Part shown: in pieces, positions 1-12,300 of the stretch | How positions within the stretch are numbered: the stretch's first letter is position 1 | How the letters are laid out: each line of letters opens with the position of its first letter | NCBI GenBank assembly: GCA_945643635.1 | Contig: CALZFC010000020.1 | Span: forward strand, 1,376,001-1,440,000 | Origin: Allodiplogaster sudhausi | Taxonomy: Eukaryota > Nematoda > Chromadorea > Rhabditida > Diplogasteridae | Length of the DNA stretch: 64,000 nucleotides | Reading direction: 5' to 3' | Notes under the pieces: model-generated | What the model was told of the DNA's origin: nothing | Databases searched by the model: none | The model's input: only the letters and a program-made list of their open reading frames with translations | Position numbers and translations under genes: made by a program

Positions 1-3000
1 GGCCGAGGAGGCGACGGGACTAAAGTACTATCTTATTTATTTTATAAATCCATTTTACAAAATTTGACCATACATTTTGGAAGCTTCCGAAAGTTCAAAA
101 ATTTTCTACACCCTTGGAAGTGGAGCGGTGCTGTATGTATGTATGTATATATAAATTAGTATTAATAATATCCGTTTTAATAACTCTTATCTGTTCACAT
201 AGCATCACAACTATGTACATATTTCGTCTATGCGACAGCAGCATAATTATATTTAAAAAAACAAAGAAACGAATTTATCAGCTGTGTCGATTGCGACACT
301 ATTTTTTGGTCTTTACTTCCTATTTTTCGATATGTGGGCTACTTTGTAGAGAGGGAAAAAGTAGAAATAAAACAATAAAATGTTGATTGATGATTGTTGA
401 CCTTGTCATTGTTGAAGACTGGCGGCGCGCCGCAGCGATGCAGCACGAACTTTGCTTGGCGGTCTACGCCCGTGGCGACGTACAGGCGAAGCAGCCACGT
501 CGGCGTCTCCACCGTCGAGATTGTGTAGCCTGAGATTGTGCGGCTTGAGATTGTGCAGCCTGACGCATTGTCAAAGCAAGTGCAACAGCCATGACACGTT
601 TGTACACATTCGAATGGCAGACAAGTGACAAAATATTTAGTGATCTGAAACATTGTTCCTTTAGCGTGCATAGCTTTAAAAGAGGGTAAGCTATTTTCAC
701 GCAGCGGCTCTGTGCGGCATGCGAAATAGCACGCGGGAATGAGATATTGCCTACTCCCAGAATGAATTTTTTTCTATGAACGAGCTGCTTTAGTTAAAAG
801 TTTGCATTGTGCCAAGAGATGCGCAAGATGGAGTAACCGACCGAGCGGGCCGAACTCCGCCTTGAGCCACTTGGCCATCTCGCGAAAGCGCACGGTAGGC
901 GTTGCGGTCAGCAGAATTCGCTGACCGTCGGACTCGGATCGCTCGAGTGCCTTGATTACATTTAATTAACTGTTTATTTATTTTATGTCTGGAAAAATTC
1001 AAATGAATTTTTCCAGACATAATTTTTCACGATGAAAGTAGAAACGCAAATTTATGATTGAAAATGTTTTATATTTTTATAATGTAATAAGTAACATGGA
1101 GATGCGCCTCGGCAACGTCTCGCACATCAACGATGCCTACGGAGGCGCGCGGCGCTGCCGGATACGTCCGAAGCGACATCATTCGAGCGATAAGCTTGAA
1201 ATATGTTTATTTATAAATGCAATGTATGCTCTTATTGGTGTCATGTCTTTGTTCTCTGCGAAATAAATGAGCCAATGTATAAATTGAAAATATTACAAAA
1301 TATATAAATAAGTATAGGTGCCGACCCCGGCGCTTCCATTCTCGGCGTCCGAGAGAACGGGACCGACGATCAGTGTCGGATGCAGAACGGTCAGCGCGAA
1401 GCGAGTGTCGCCAGGGAAAAATTAAATTATACTTTAGCTATTATTGTACTATGTGAAACTGGTGATTTTTTTTTTTATAAAAGCTTCAGTCAAGGGTACA
1501 TTTTGTCATTGACAGTATTTGTGTGTGTACATATTGTTTATTAAAATGCAGCGTACATATTGTTTTGAAGAAAACATGCTAAAATAAAGCTCAAGATTAT
1601 GCAAATAAAGAAGTCAATAATACATACTCGTCAGTCCGCTCCACAACTCCCACGCCGCCTTCTCTGCGAGCGTCTTTGAGCGTGCGTAGTGGCAGAGCTT
1701 CTTGCTATCCAAACGAGTCCAGAACGTCTCGTCAAAGACGTTGCCCACGTTTGAGTGGCCATCTCAAAAGTGTCAGTGAATAAAAGAAGAAATAAAATGA
1801 TAAGATAAATCAACTAGAGCAGAGGTTAGAAGTCTCTCTCGCTGAGTACCAAAACGTGAACAGCTAAGTAAGAAGAAAACTGTAATTCATAAGTGAAATG
1901 TCGAGCGAGAATGTAATGTAGAAGTAGGAATAGAACAAAGATGTTTGACAGAGAAAAGAGAAAAAGAAAGAAAAATGGAAATACATCAGTACCGTTAATC
2001 GCGACGCAGCTGCTGGTTAGAACGACTTTCTTGATCTGCAAGCTTGACACTTTCATCGATCGAAAACTGATCTTTTCTGCATCCACTTTTATCGATCTTT
2101 TCTATGTGCACGCAGCAAATATTTTGTTGCATTTTTTAAAAAATGGGGTACAAATATTACGTGCTGCTACTTTTGAATTTTGGTATGAATGTCTTTGCAA
2201 TGTTGATGGACAAAGTAATGTGTAACTTTAAGATAAAAATGAAATAAAGATGAAAATAATAAATGACGATGCTTGCTTTGGGAGAGTGGACGAGCGCGGC
2301 GGCGGCGAGGACGGAAGTCGTGCCTTCGACGGCGGTTTCGATCGTCTTCTCGTCCGGGATCACGGGCACCGGAGACGCGACGTGCATCACGAACGAACAG
2401 CCATTCAGAGCTCTACGGAGAAAAGAGGGATCAATCGCTCAAGGAATCGAGACGAATCAATCGATAAAGGAAATAATCGATAAAAGAGAGAAAGCGATAA
2501 ATCGTTCGATAAACGTAACAAATCGGCAAGTGTCAAATCATAAATATCTTTTAAAAAGCGAAATAAAATGTTTAAAGATGAAAAAGTTTTTAAAAAGGCA
2601 ATTAATTAACCTGTTAAAGTGGCACAATTATGTAGATTCTAACAATCCGATATGAAATCGTAAGAGATTCCAACCGGATTAAAATAGCATGGTGTAGCAA
2701 GACAAAGAAAAGAACGGACTGCGTCCACTTGTCAACGCCGTCGAGAAGGTCGGCCTCGACAAGTTCGAGGCGTTCGGAAGCACCTGGCAGTGCGCGGAGT
2801 GCATCACACTGGAGAATAAAAAAAAATTAAGATTTTTTTTTGCTTTCACAAATTTTATTTAATTCACTTCTGATATTATGCTATATATATTTTTTGTAAA
2901 ATTACTTTTTTCGATGCTCGATTTCGCACGGTGCCACGGACGCGGTAGCGGCCTTCGGCGAGCAGCCGCCGCACAACGTGGAGTGCCACGAATCCTGTCG

Positions 3001-3289
3001 CGCCCGTTACGCATACCACTTAAAAATATGTAAATTTTTCACTATTTTACTTTTTAAGAGCCTCAGCTTTATTCTTAATCAACTGTTTTGAATGTTTTAC
3101 ACAGTTATTACCTATATATAAAGATGACAAAGAAATAAGTACGTATTTAGCAAAATTGTGGAAAGCATAGGAAAATCTCAAAGAAAGCGAATGCGTTGAG
3201 TGAATTACAGCAATAATAAAAGAAAGAATGGAATGTGGCCAGAGATGAGAGCAGGCGAACTTACATGCTCGTTGCTCGTTCGTGGCCAT
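1..3289 (-). CDS. Dihydroflavonol-4-reductase-like extended SDR (3' end outside window)
   Basis: NAD(P)-dependent oxidoreductase of the dihydroflavonol-reductase/3-beta-HSD branch of extended SDRs; substrate unknown, probably cytosolic. Exons on the minus strand: 3265-3289 (ATG), 2906-3018, 2720-2808, 2292-2412 (or to 2268), 1993-2035, 1628-1762, 1326-about 1414, 1096-1194, 842-950, 402-529, 1-19. The Rossmann motif VTGATGFVALHV is in exon 2, HVASPVPVIPDEKTI in exon 4, the active-site strand VVLTSSCVAIN in exon 5, catalytic YARSK (YxxxK) in exon 6, VLHPTLIVGPVLS in exon 7 and GIVDVRDVAEAHLH in exon 8. Phases agree at every junction except the acceptor of exon 7, where no AG exists at the expected place. 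The fourth intron-exon edge has two in-phase donors (2291 or 2267). The C-terminus runs off the left edge. The family call is firm; the substrate is not inferable. Confidence 0.88.
983..1022. repeat. Perfect 19-bp palindrome with 2-nt loop in an SDR intron
   Basis: Bases 983-1001 are exactly complementary to 1004-1022 with only two bases between them. It lies in the intron between the 1096-1194 and 842-950 exons. It may be a relic of a small foldback element or an RNA hairpin; nothing else supports a function. Confidence 0.8.
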
Positions 3290-6200
3290 TGAGCGCTCCT
3301 CCTGTGGAAGGCGAGAGCGAGGGGTGAAAGCGAAGCTAATGAAGACACGGGAGTGGAACAGAATTAGAAGGGTGGAGGGGGAGGGAGCAAGATTTAAGGA
3401 GTGAGAGAGAGAGAGAAAAGAGAATGAAAGGCGGCGATAAAAAAGCAGAACAAGAGTATCAGAACTTGAAAAAGTTGCAATGCGAATTGGAAGAATGCAT
3501 TAAAATTCTTGTCAAAATATTTTGGATTCTTTCGGAAGGTAAGCAAATTTATGCAATTCATTCATATTACAATCATACCTACTGCATAGTGTAGTGTAGA
3601 GTTAATTATGTAAGATGCACCCGCAGTGTCGAGTTCTTTGGACAAGATAATGATGAACGAGAACATGTGGATGTTGTGGTAGCCCCGTGATCTCTGTACT
3701 ATTCTCTCTCGCTCTCTCTATCTCTCTCTCTCCCTTACATACTGTCTCGCTCATCTCTGGTCATATCTCTCTTTCTCTCTCGATAGCTCTATCTCTCTCT
3801 CTTCCTCCCTCACTCTCTCGCTTTCTCCCTAGCTTGATCAGTCTTGTCAAATGAATCTCTTGTTCTCCCCTCTATTTTTCCTTTGCTCTCATATGGTGAG
3901 CCAAAGGTAGCCACTTGTTTTCGCTCTTCAAGCATTTCCACCTCGTTTCCTTTTTCTTTCCTTCTCTCTCTCCTTATCGTTCTCGCTCTATTTCTCTCTC
4001 TTTCTCCTTTTCCTTTCTCTTTCTCTTTTTATCTCACCCTCTTTCTTTCTCTTCTCCACTGGAAACCACCCACTCGTCGGACTTTCACTTTTGCTCTAAT
4101 GTTCTCAGTCCATCTCTGACTGCTGCCATCATCATCCTCTTGCCAAGACGCACCATTTGAGCGTTCGGTATTCGACTTTGAAGGAACATGATAAACAGTT
4201 ACTTACTTCACTTCATTGGCAAAGAATGATTGCGGTCTTCTTTTTCTCAATCACCCCCTAAATAGAAATGTCTCTTAAATTCCCTGTAATTCCGCTCTGC
4301 CTAATCTCATCTCTTGTTTTCTCGCACTCACTCTCTCTCTCTCTCTGACTCTCTCACAGTCTCACCCTCTCTCGCATTTCAAAACAGGCTTCCTTGTGTT
4401 GGAACGTAAGACAGTTATTTTTCCATGCTTGCCCTAACCGACGGTCATTTTATCTACTCATTTCAGTTACCAAACGTCGTAGCACAATATTTTTCCTAAG
4501 GTAGACGATCTTGCACCGGTAAAATCACTGCTGAACGATTTGCAACTGCCAATAAAATGTTTAAATCTAACTCGCATTTGGTATTCAAGCATTTTGGTAG
4601 GAAAAGAATTCTCATACAGATTTATGTTGGACTCGTGGAGAACGAAAAATAAAAACCTGTAACTTAAATATATCTCTGCATGGTTGAGTGCTATTTCAAT
4701 GATACATTCATGAAGGAGTCAATATTTCTCGCATGCTGCTTATTGCGTTCCCTGGGTTAAGAAGTCCAGTCGCATGAGTTTATTAGGCAAGGGTTACTCG
4801 ACAGAGAGAGAAAGAAGGACGAAGGAGGAGATAGGAGAAAGGTCCTCAGACATCGCAGAAGGGTGTGTGTCCGAAGCGTGGTGGCCGTTGGGCGGAACAA
4901 GGATGGGGAAACGGAAACGGCCAAAGAACGTGCGGAATGAAGTCAGGATGCCATGGGGCGACTGGGGCTGGTCGTCTCTGTGAACAAGATATCTCTCCTT
5001 AATGAGTCAGGACCGGTGGCATAAATACCGAGGCGCCTAAGGGCGGAGATGCATACTAGAGAGCAATAGAAACCGAGAACTACAAGGGACACCTTACACA
5101 AGCGCGAAAATGGAAAAGGACATGCCTCACTCGTGACGTCAATGGAGAGAAAATGACTGGTGGCCTGATCAAATTCGAGATTGTGTCGGCGATGGTGTCG
5201 GACGGTTGGAATTGAGCCCGTTGAACATGGCTGTGTTGAGACCACGAAGATGCCACATAGTAGCCTTGCCTGGAGGTTAGAGAAGCTTTTGCATTCCGCT
5301 GAAACTTTTAAAGAGAGAAACTCTCTCCATTTTCCAACGACAAAAGGAATATATAAATAATGTAAGCTGTTATGTTGTTTACAAAAGAAATAATGCACAA
5401 AATTGATGAAGAGTGAAAAAAAAGTTTTCAAAAAGAATGCATGTAGAAAAGTTCGGGCCAGAATATAATAAAATAATTTTTTCTTAAAATACCAGCATGA
5501 AAGGCAAAGTATGAACTAATTTTTCTGTGACATGGCAAGTATCAATTAGATGGAAGGAGAGGATGGGGTGCCCATTGCTATACATGAGAAATTCCAACTG
5601 AGCTACATAGGTTGCTGCGCCCTTCCTAATAATTAAATTGCCGTTGTTAAATATGCTCAGTTCCAGTAAGTTTTTTTTAAATTTTATTTTTAAATGTTTG
5701 CTATTGCAGGAGCAGAGGAACAGAAAAGAGATTTTTTTAGACGGCCTTTGCCCGATGATTATTCAAATGGTGATATTGCGCTTAGTTGAATTACCTGGGA
5801 GTCGTCCGGAATGGATCCGGTTGATGTCACTTCGTTGAATCGATCATTCTTGTTGTTTCGTAAAGAAGTCTTTTTTTATGACGTGTGCGCGCACGGAGTG
5901 TCTATGACTCCAGAATCGACATCTAAAATCATAAGCCTTATTCCTTTTTCATCTATCTTTCTTCATTAAACGTTTTGTAACTTGCACAAAAACGCGCGAA
6001 GATTTCGATGGAATTATACATTTGAAAACAACTGTTGAGAAGGAGATAAAGCTTCTCTTCGCCTCGTTCGCGAATAGGTAACCGAAGGAAGGTTCAGCAG
6101 GCAAGGAGAACTACTTTACGACATTTTCACCTGTTTTGTATGTGCTATTTTCAAGTATATGTACAATGTACTATATAACAATATGTCCGTTGACGCAGAG

Positions 6201-7020
6201 ATGTGAGGCAATCTATTTAAAGTTTGCGGAATGCCAGCCTTCATACTGCTCATGGCAACCCTTTCAACCGTCTAGTTGCTCATCTACTGCAGAAATATAC
6301 AGTGTGCCCTCACACATCTATTAACAGTAGTAGCGCTGTTAAAAAATTAAGCTAATGAAAATTAGGCTTTAGTATTTGGGGTTCTACTACGTTGAGACAG
6401 CGTCGCTACTCTCTTTGAGCAATTAGAGAGCGCTGCGATAGGACCCGTCCCTCGCAAGGTATTGAACAAATTTTACCCCCGTGGGGTAATTTGAGAGAAA
6501 ATACTGCATGCCTAATAAGGAGCAAGAGGAGTTTCAAAAATATACTTTATTCCTTTGATCTTTGTTTGGTTTTTGCTGGTATTTTATTTTAGTTGCATTA
6601 CAGAATAACTTTTAGGACTAATTGTGATTCAATATCATGTTCTTACGTGGTAGCTGCCCTCTTTCTGAAATTCATTTACTCGGCCTGAGATGCAGAAGGT
6701 CAGCAGGATAAAATCGGTCATATACTACTATGCCAACAGCAATAATGACTTTTATATATGCTCAGGGTATCATTGAACTTGTACAGATCTTGTTGTGCCA
6801 CCTTCTTTAATCAAGAGCCTGGCAATTAACTTTGGAAGACAACTGAAACGTAGTATAATTCATTATTCACACTTGAGAAATATTTGTGCGTGCATTATAC
6901 GAGAAGCCTTTTATTACGGAGTTTTCTGAATGAATTGCTATGTGGAGCGGAAGAATGTATCAGTATCAGAACTCACTCGTGATTAGTCGTGTTTGAAGAT
7001 AAGAAATTGAGTTTGTCCTC
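3290..7020. other. Gene-poor stretch with CT-rich low-complexity DNA
   Basis: Upstream of the SDR start. 3700-3835 and 3950-4060 are long CT-rich tracts and 4325-4370 a shorter one. Open frames exist (for example minus 4943-5431) but show no recognisable motif, no supporting splice pattern and coding-unlike composition. 6115-6170 resembles one arm of the hairpin repeat at 20185-20280. 6455-6505 resembles the C-rich repeat near 17470-17525. No gene could be supported here. Confidence 0.5.
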
Positions 7021-7933
7021 TTTTCCGCTTTACAACCCCTGAACGACTTGAAGGAGGGACAGGCCGAGTACATGGTATGCAACTCGTAATCTTCCGAGTA
7101 CGCTGTTCTTGGATTTGAGCTTTGCTACTCCTTGGTCAACCCCAACGCGCTAGTAATTTGGGAGGTCCGATTCATTTTGTGTCAGTCATAGCCAGATCAC
7201 TTGAAAAGAATGTTCGGATGTTAGTTTGTAATTGAAAGAAGAGTTTTGCAGGCCCAGTACGGTGACCTTTCGAACACTGCGCAGTGCATTATCGACCAGT
7301 TCGTCTCCTCTGGCCAGACAAAGTGGATCCGCCAATCCGGCCTAATCATGCTCCTCCTCCATGGCTACGAGGGAATGGTCCCCGAGCACTCTTCCGCCCG
7401 CCCTGCGCAATTCCTCCTGATGTCCAATGAAGATGACGAGATTGATCCATCTGTCAGTTCTTTTCTTTCTTCCCGTTATTTTCACAATAAAGAGAAGACT
7501 TCCTTTTCTGCTTGCTTCGTTCCTTTCAGCCTCTATTTCTATCATTCAGAAGCTTGCATTCGATAGAATCTTCGAGGCACAACCACTGCACAACACAAAC
7601 TGGATCATCACCAACTGCACAACTCCTGCGAACATCTTTCACATTCTCCGTCGCCAGGTCGTAAATGGTCGAGAAGCAGTTGTGGAAAGAATAATGGTGA
7701 ACAGTTGTACTTACATGGCTCCGGCATTAAGAAAGAACATAGAATAACTGTTGAAGTGTTTGGTGACAATGCCCTTTCGCAAGACCCTGGTGGTGATGGC
7801 CCCGAAATCCCTGCTCCGCCATCCTCTCGCTCGCTCTTCCCTGGCTGACTTCGCTCCAGGGACTGCTTTCCAGAGGCTCATCCCTGACCCCAGCTCCGTT
7901 CAGCGACGTGTCTTCCCCCCCCCCCTCCAATAG
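7021..7933 (+). pseudogene. 2-oxoglutarate dehydrogenase E1 pseudogene (internal exons only)
   Basis: Fragments of the thiamine-diphosphate E1 subunit of the mitochondrial 2-oxoglutarate dehydrogenase complex. Exons: about 7030-7164 (PLNDLKEGQAEYMVCNS, then [18 protein letters not shown]), 7252-7452 ([23 protein letters not shown]), 7550-7657 (NCTTPANIFHILRRQ) and about 7757-7916 (MPFRKTLVVMAPKSLLRHP). Introns keep GT-AG ends and phase, so this is a genomic duplicate and not a retrocopy. It is broken: TAA at 7087-7089 sits where the family has Leu in the CNSSLSEY motif, the conserved GMGPEH motif reads GMVPEH, and after RRVF (about 7916) the sequence runs into a C-rich dispersed repeat. Neither the N-terminal half nor the C-terminus was found nearby. 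A functional copy must lie elsewhere. Confidence 0.85.
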
Positions 7934-8045
7934 TGCCCCCCCCCATAAAACTCTAATACCTCAGCACGAGACGTATTTTGAATGGATCCTGGAGGCATGA
8001 GATGCTCTTCACAATGAAGTGATTGCAAATTCATTCAAAAACTGT
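7910..8045. repeat. C-rich dispersed repeat, copy A
   Basis: A poly-C tract followed by about 120 bp that matches 17205-17345 closely (shared core TAATACCTCAGCACGAGACG versus a near-identical stretch at 17256). It terminates the homology of the dehydrogenase pseudogene, so it was probably inserted there. Confidence 0.75.
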
Positions 8046-8556
8046 GGCCCCAGCACGAATCCTCAAAATTGAATGTTGTTTTGAATGTAGAAAAGGGCAG
8101 CTTGCCTTTGGTGTGCTGCATCCAGATGAGAAGGAAGCCGCGGCGAGTGAGAGCGCAGTGCCGGACGGCCACCTTCGAGTAGGAACTGCGGATTCAGCCC
8201 TGCAAGTCTCTGCTATTCTCTGCTCATTGGGTCTCTTCTGGCCAGCTCATGGCGCTAATATCAGCATGAATCTCATTTGAAACACTTTCCCGCATGAATC
8301 CTTTGCTCATCTCATGAAATGGGGGGATTTCAACCTTGCTCCTCGTGTAGCTCACGAGTTCTTTTTCAATCATCGCCTCCTTGTCACTCAGACGGAAAAA
8401 TCGATGGTCGGGCATCACACTTGCCTAAATGTTTAGATTCTAGATTTAAAATGTTTAAAAGTTTGTTCAATAAAAAAATTACCGTGATGAGATCTGAGGA
8501 GATCGTAAAGTTGGCCATTTCAGTGGGGCGGCCTTCAACAGGGGGCTGCATGGGGT

Positions 8557-8593
<37 letters not shown>

Positions 8594-9337
8594 AGTAAGT
8601 AGTTGGGAGAGAGAAGAAGCAAGGCGACAGATCGCGGGGGAAGAAGAGACGAGTAATGACTAGAAACACAGTGAGATTCCAATGATGAAAACATATTTCT
8701 AGAATTCTTAGCTGAAAGTATAGCATTATCATCAAATCATATAAACGTGCTAATATGAAAACTACAATAGTTTTTTTGGCATCCTTCTTCTTACTTTCAC
8801 GTAATCCCCCTCTTTGAAGTGTGTCTTTCTTGAGATCATGTTTGCTGAAAGTTTTTTAATAATAGAGCTCTTTTTGATTGCAGATCTAATTTGCAGCGGC
8901 TGTCATAAAACGATTAGATGTCCATATATACATATGTATATTGCGCAGCAGCAATCATTGGCTTCACACATTCTCGTCCGTTTTCAACACAATATTTTGT
9001 TCCATATCAAGAAAGTGTGATATTTTATAGTCGTGAAGCAAGACAATACGAAGCAGTGAAAGAAGTCTGCGAGCTAGAGATGCATAGGAAATGTGTTAGG
9101 ACGAAGGAACAAGTTCCTTGATCATTGAAAAGAGACTCTATGAATGAAGAAGACGCAGAAACTAAGAAGAAAGGGCTTTAGATTGTTGCAAAGCCTCGCC
9201 TCAACCATGACTTCACTTCCTTTTAATGTACAGAACAACACTTTAGTTTTAGCATGAAAACAAAAGAACTTCGAAGTGTTTCAGCTCTAGCCGCGGTCAT
9301 TCAAAATAAGACAAATTTGCAGAAGAACGTATCGAAG
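8046..9337. other. Spacer with a GA microsatellite and no supported gene
   Basis: Between the dehydrogenase pseudogene and the channel gene. 8558-8591 is a pure GA run. A minus-strand frame at 8224-8418 has even composition but no recognisable motif. A pyrimidine-AG acceptor (AG at 9321-9322) 15 bases before the ATG of the next gene is discussed there. Confidence 0.4.
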
Positions 9338-12300
9338 ATGACATGGCTCGTCTTACAGCTTTTGCTAGGTACTGTACATCATTTTCTTTCGCACTTTATC
9401 TTCTCTCTCAACTTCGACATTAAGCCAATGTCATTCATTCAATGACATTGGCTTCAGCTGAGTCAATTAGTCGTAGTTGGTACTAGCATAGAAAAGATAG
9501 AATCCCTTGCAGCATCCCTTGTGTATTCCGAAAGACGAATATGCAAAGATGGATGCGAGTACTACATGCACAGTGGCTCGTGCGGCTCGTTCTCCTGCTC
9601 CAGCTCCGCCCTGAGTTTGGTAGCCGACACTGACGACGTCTGCGCTCTCTCTTGCACGTTCGGCAGACTAATCGGATTGGTTTCTCTCGCTCGCAGATTA
9701 TTTCTCTCTTTCTTGCTCCTTTTCATATAAAGATACAATGAAACAGTAGCTTGCAAATATTTTCTTGTGTCAGAATGCGAATTATGGCACGTGGGAAGTG
9801 GTGTCGACTAACATCGCATCTTGTGGCTGGAACCATCACAGCAGCACTCTATTCTGTACATCCTCATCCGGATCCCACATCTTTACCACGGCCATTTCAT
9901 GCACTACTGGTTGCTAATTATTTATATTGTATCATCATATGTGAGAGAGAAAAAGCCTTAAAATCAAACTATAAACTTAGTTTTTTTTTAATTGTTATTT
10001 TCAAACAGACTTAGCTCCAAAATCCAGAGGTTTCGATCAAGAAATTGCAAGAATGTGGCGACGTTTTTATTTATAATGATTAGTAAAGCAGAATAGTTTT
10101 ATCTACATATGTACAACACTTTCGGTTTTTTAAACTTGTATCCAGGATATTAATTAAAATCAGAATCTTATTTTTAAATAAATCCCTTAATTATTCTTCA
10201 AAAATAGAGACTTGTTCCAGAGTCGAAGAAGATCTCCTCTCTCGCCCCTTGCCTGCCCCCTTGCGCGCCCACTACCATTGCAGAAAAGTGAGTAGTGCAG
10301 CTCAATTTAATTCATTAACTAAAAGCAGATATGACCAAACACAAAGTGACATCCACTCAGAAACAAAAGTATACCTTTCCGTGACAAGAGATCGAAATGC
10401 AGATGCCGATCCGAGGACTCAGCTGCGCAGTGCAAGCTGGTCGACTATTCCCCAGTCTGCACTTGCTCATCTTCTCAGTACAGCGGCGAGAACTGCTTAG
10501 CAGACACCACGAGTATGTCAATCAGCTGATTTTCCATGGTATATTACTTGTAGGCACTTATTCAGCTTCAACGGCGACATCGACTTTCTCATCTAGCACC
10601 ACAACTACAACGGCTGCTTCATCCTCCACAACGACGGAGTTTACTACCGGTTCTTGTCCTTCAAACTATTAAAACATATTGAAGTTACCAACACTTTGTC
10701 AAGAAAAGTTGTCATTTGGCATCGATTTTTGCAGACACATCGACGAGTACTCCGAGCACGACAGCTAGCGATCCATCCTTTTATGCACTTCCCCTGCATC
10801 CTCCTGACCAACTCTATCACTGTATGCTAAAATCCTTCCAGATGCAAAGTTCTTCTGAAATTCTAAGAAATGGCTATTCTGATATGTCGCTGAACTAAAA
10901 TTTCAATTTGTAGTGCTGGCGTGCTTTGCCAAACAACAGCCCCCTCTTCTTCCTCTTCCACCGAAACCTCTCCGTCATCTCTCTCTCCCACTTCAACGAC
11001 TCCTTCTTCTTTTATTCTTGCCACAATCGCATCATCGTCCACACTTTCTGCTTCGTCCACACTCTCTTCTTCGTCCACACTCTCTTCATCGTCCACACTC
11101 TCTTTTTCGTCCACACTCTCTCCTTCGTCCACACTCTCTTCTTCATCCACACTCTCTGCTTCGTCCGCAGAATCTTCATCGAAGCCTCCAGAACACTTGA
11201 CTGCGGTAAGCTTTATAATTGATTTTTTTGAGACATCTCAATGAAAGTGATAAAGTCACTCACCAAATGTCCTAATTCCTTGCAGCCTTCTACATCTCCA
11301 GATACTTCTTTAACAAGCAGTTCAGTTGACTCCAGCGACTGCTCAACATATATCACCGCCACAGGACAAGTATTGAGCAACAGGTGAGAGACAAAGCGAA
11401 AAAGAGTGAAAGAAGGAAACAAGTTGGTTATAACGCATTTTCCTGATCTCGGGTTGAGATGCGTCCAAGTAGACGCGGGTGCCTTGTGCAAGGTTGTCAA
11501 GGTTTCTGAAGAATGCACGTGCTCCAAGAACTACACTGGAACGACCTGCTCCGTTTGTTAGAAACTGTCCAAAACATTATTAACATTTATAAACATTCGC
11601 AGTAGGCTTGGATTGTGTATCTCCTTTGTTTCTTGTAGCAAAGGAGTCGCTTGACCGCATCACTGACTTGATTGGCAACGATTCACTCGCTCGCCTCCTT
11701 CAGGCACGACAATCTCTCTTTCTTGATAAATGACCACGCAGTACAAATATAAGTGTGTTACTTGGCAGGTGCTCGACGAAGGAAGGAAGTCCCCGGCCGT
11801 GTTCACTTCCAAGTTACCGGCCTTGCTCAGCTTCCTGCCAGACAGCGCAATGGAAAGACTCAGCTGGACTGTTGAGGAAATCATCAAAGCTGCTACTTTT
11901 GGGGGAAGAGTGGTCGACATCAGGTTAATTCCTTCTCCTGGCAATACTTTGCATTCAAGTGACTAAATATGTACAATGTATGTATATTTGATCGTGATTT
12001 AAAAAAAAGTTCAATTTCATGCGTGAATATGTGTACATTTGAAAACGTATATGAGAACTTTTCAAGTCTATAACTGATTACCCAATTCAGCTCGAACTTC
12101 CTCTTAAACCGAGATCCTTCTCTCGGTAATTGCTTCACTTTCAATGACCGACGACTCAATGCAACATTCACGCAAAGACTGGATGGCGAGAGAGGGGGTG
12201 CGCACTCCATTCTTCGTTCTTCTTCATTTTTACTTCCTTCTTCACTCTCTTTGTCCCCTTAGGCCTGAGTGTAGACATCAGCGGCGGAGAGGCACAACAA

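Noticed and set aside
3844..4160. Ser/Phe/Leu-rich frames on the plus strand
   Set aside because: Translated CT-rich low-complexity DNA.
4943..5431. 162-codon minus-strand open frame
   Set aside because: No domain, no codon pattern like the real exons nearby, no splice partners; most likely chance.
10863..11150. Acidic Glu/Asp/Ser repeat protein on the minus strand
   Set aside because: Shadow of the mucin-like exon on the plus strand, which joins neighbouring exons in phase.
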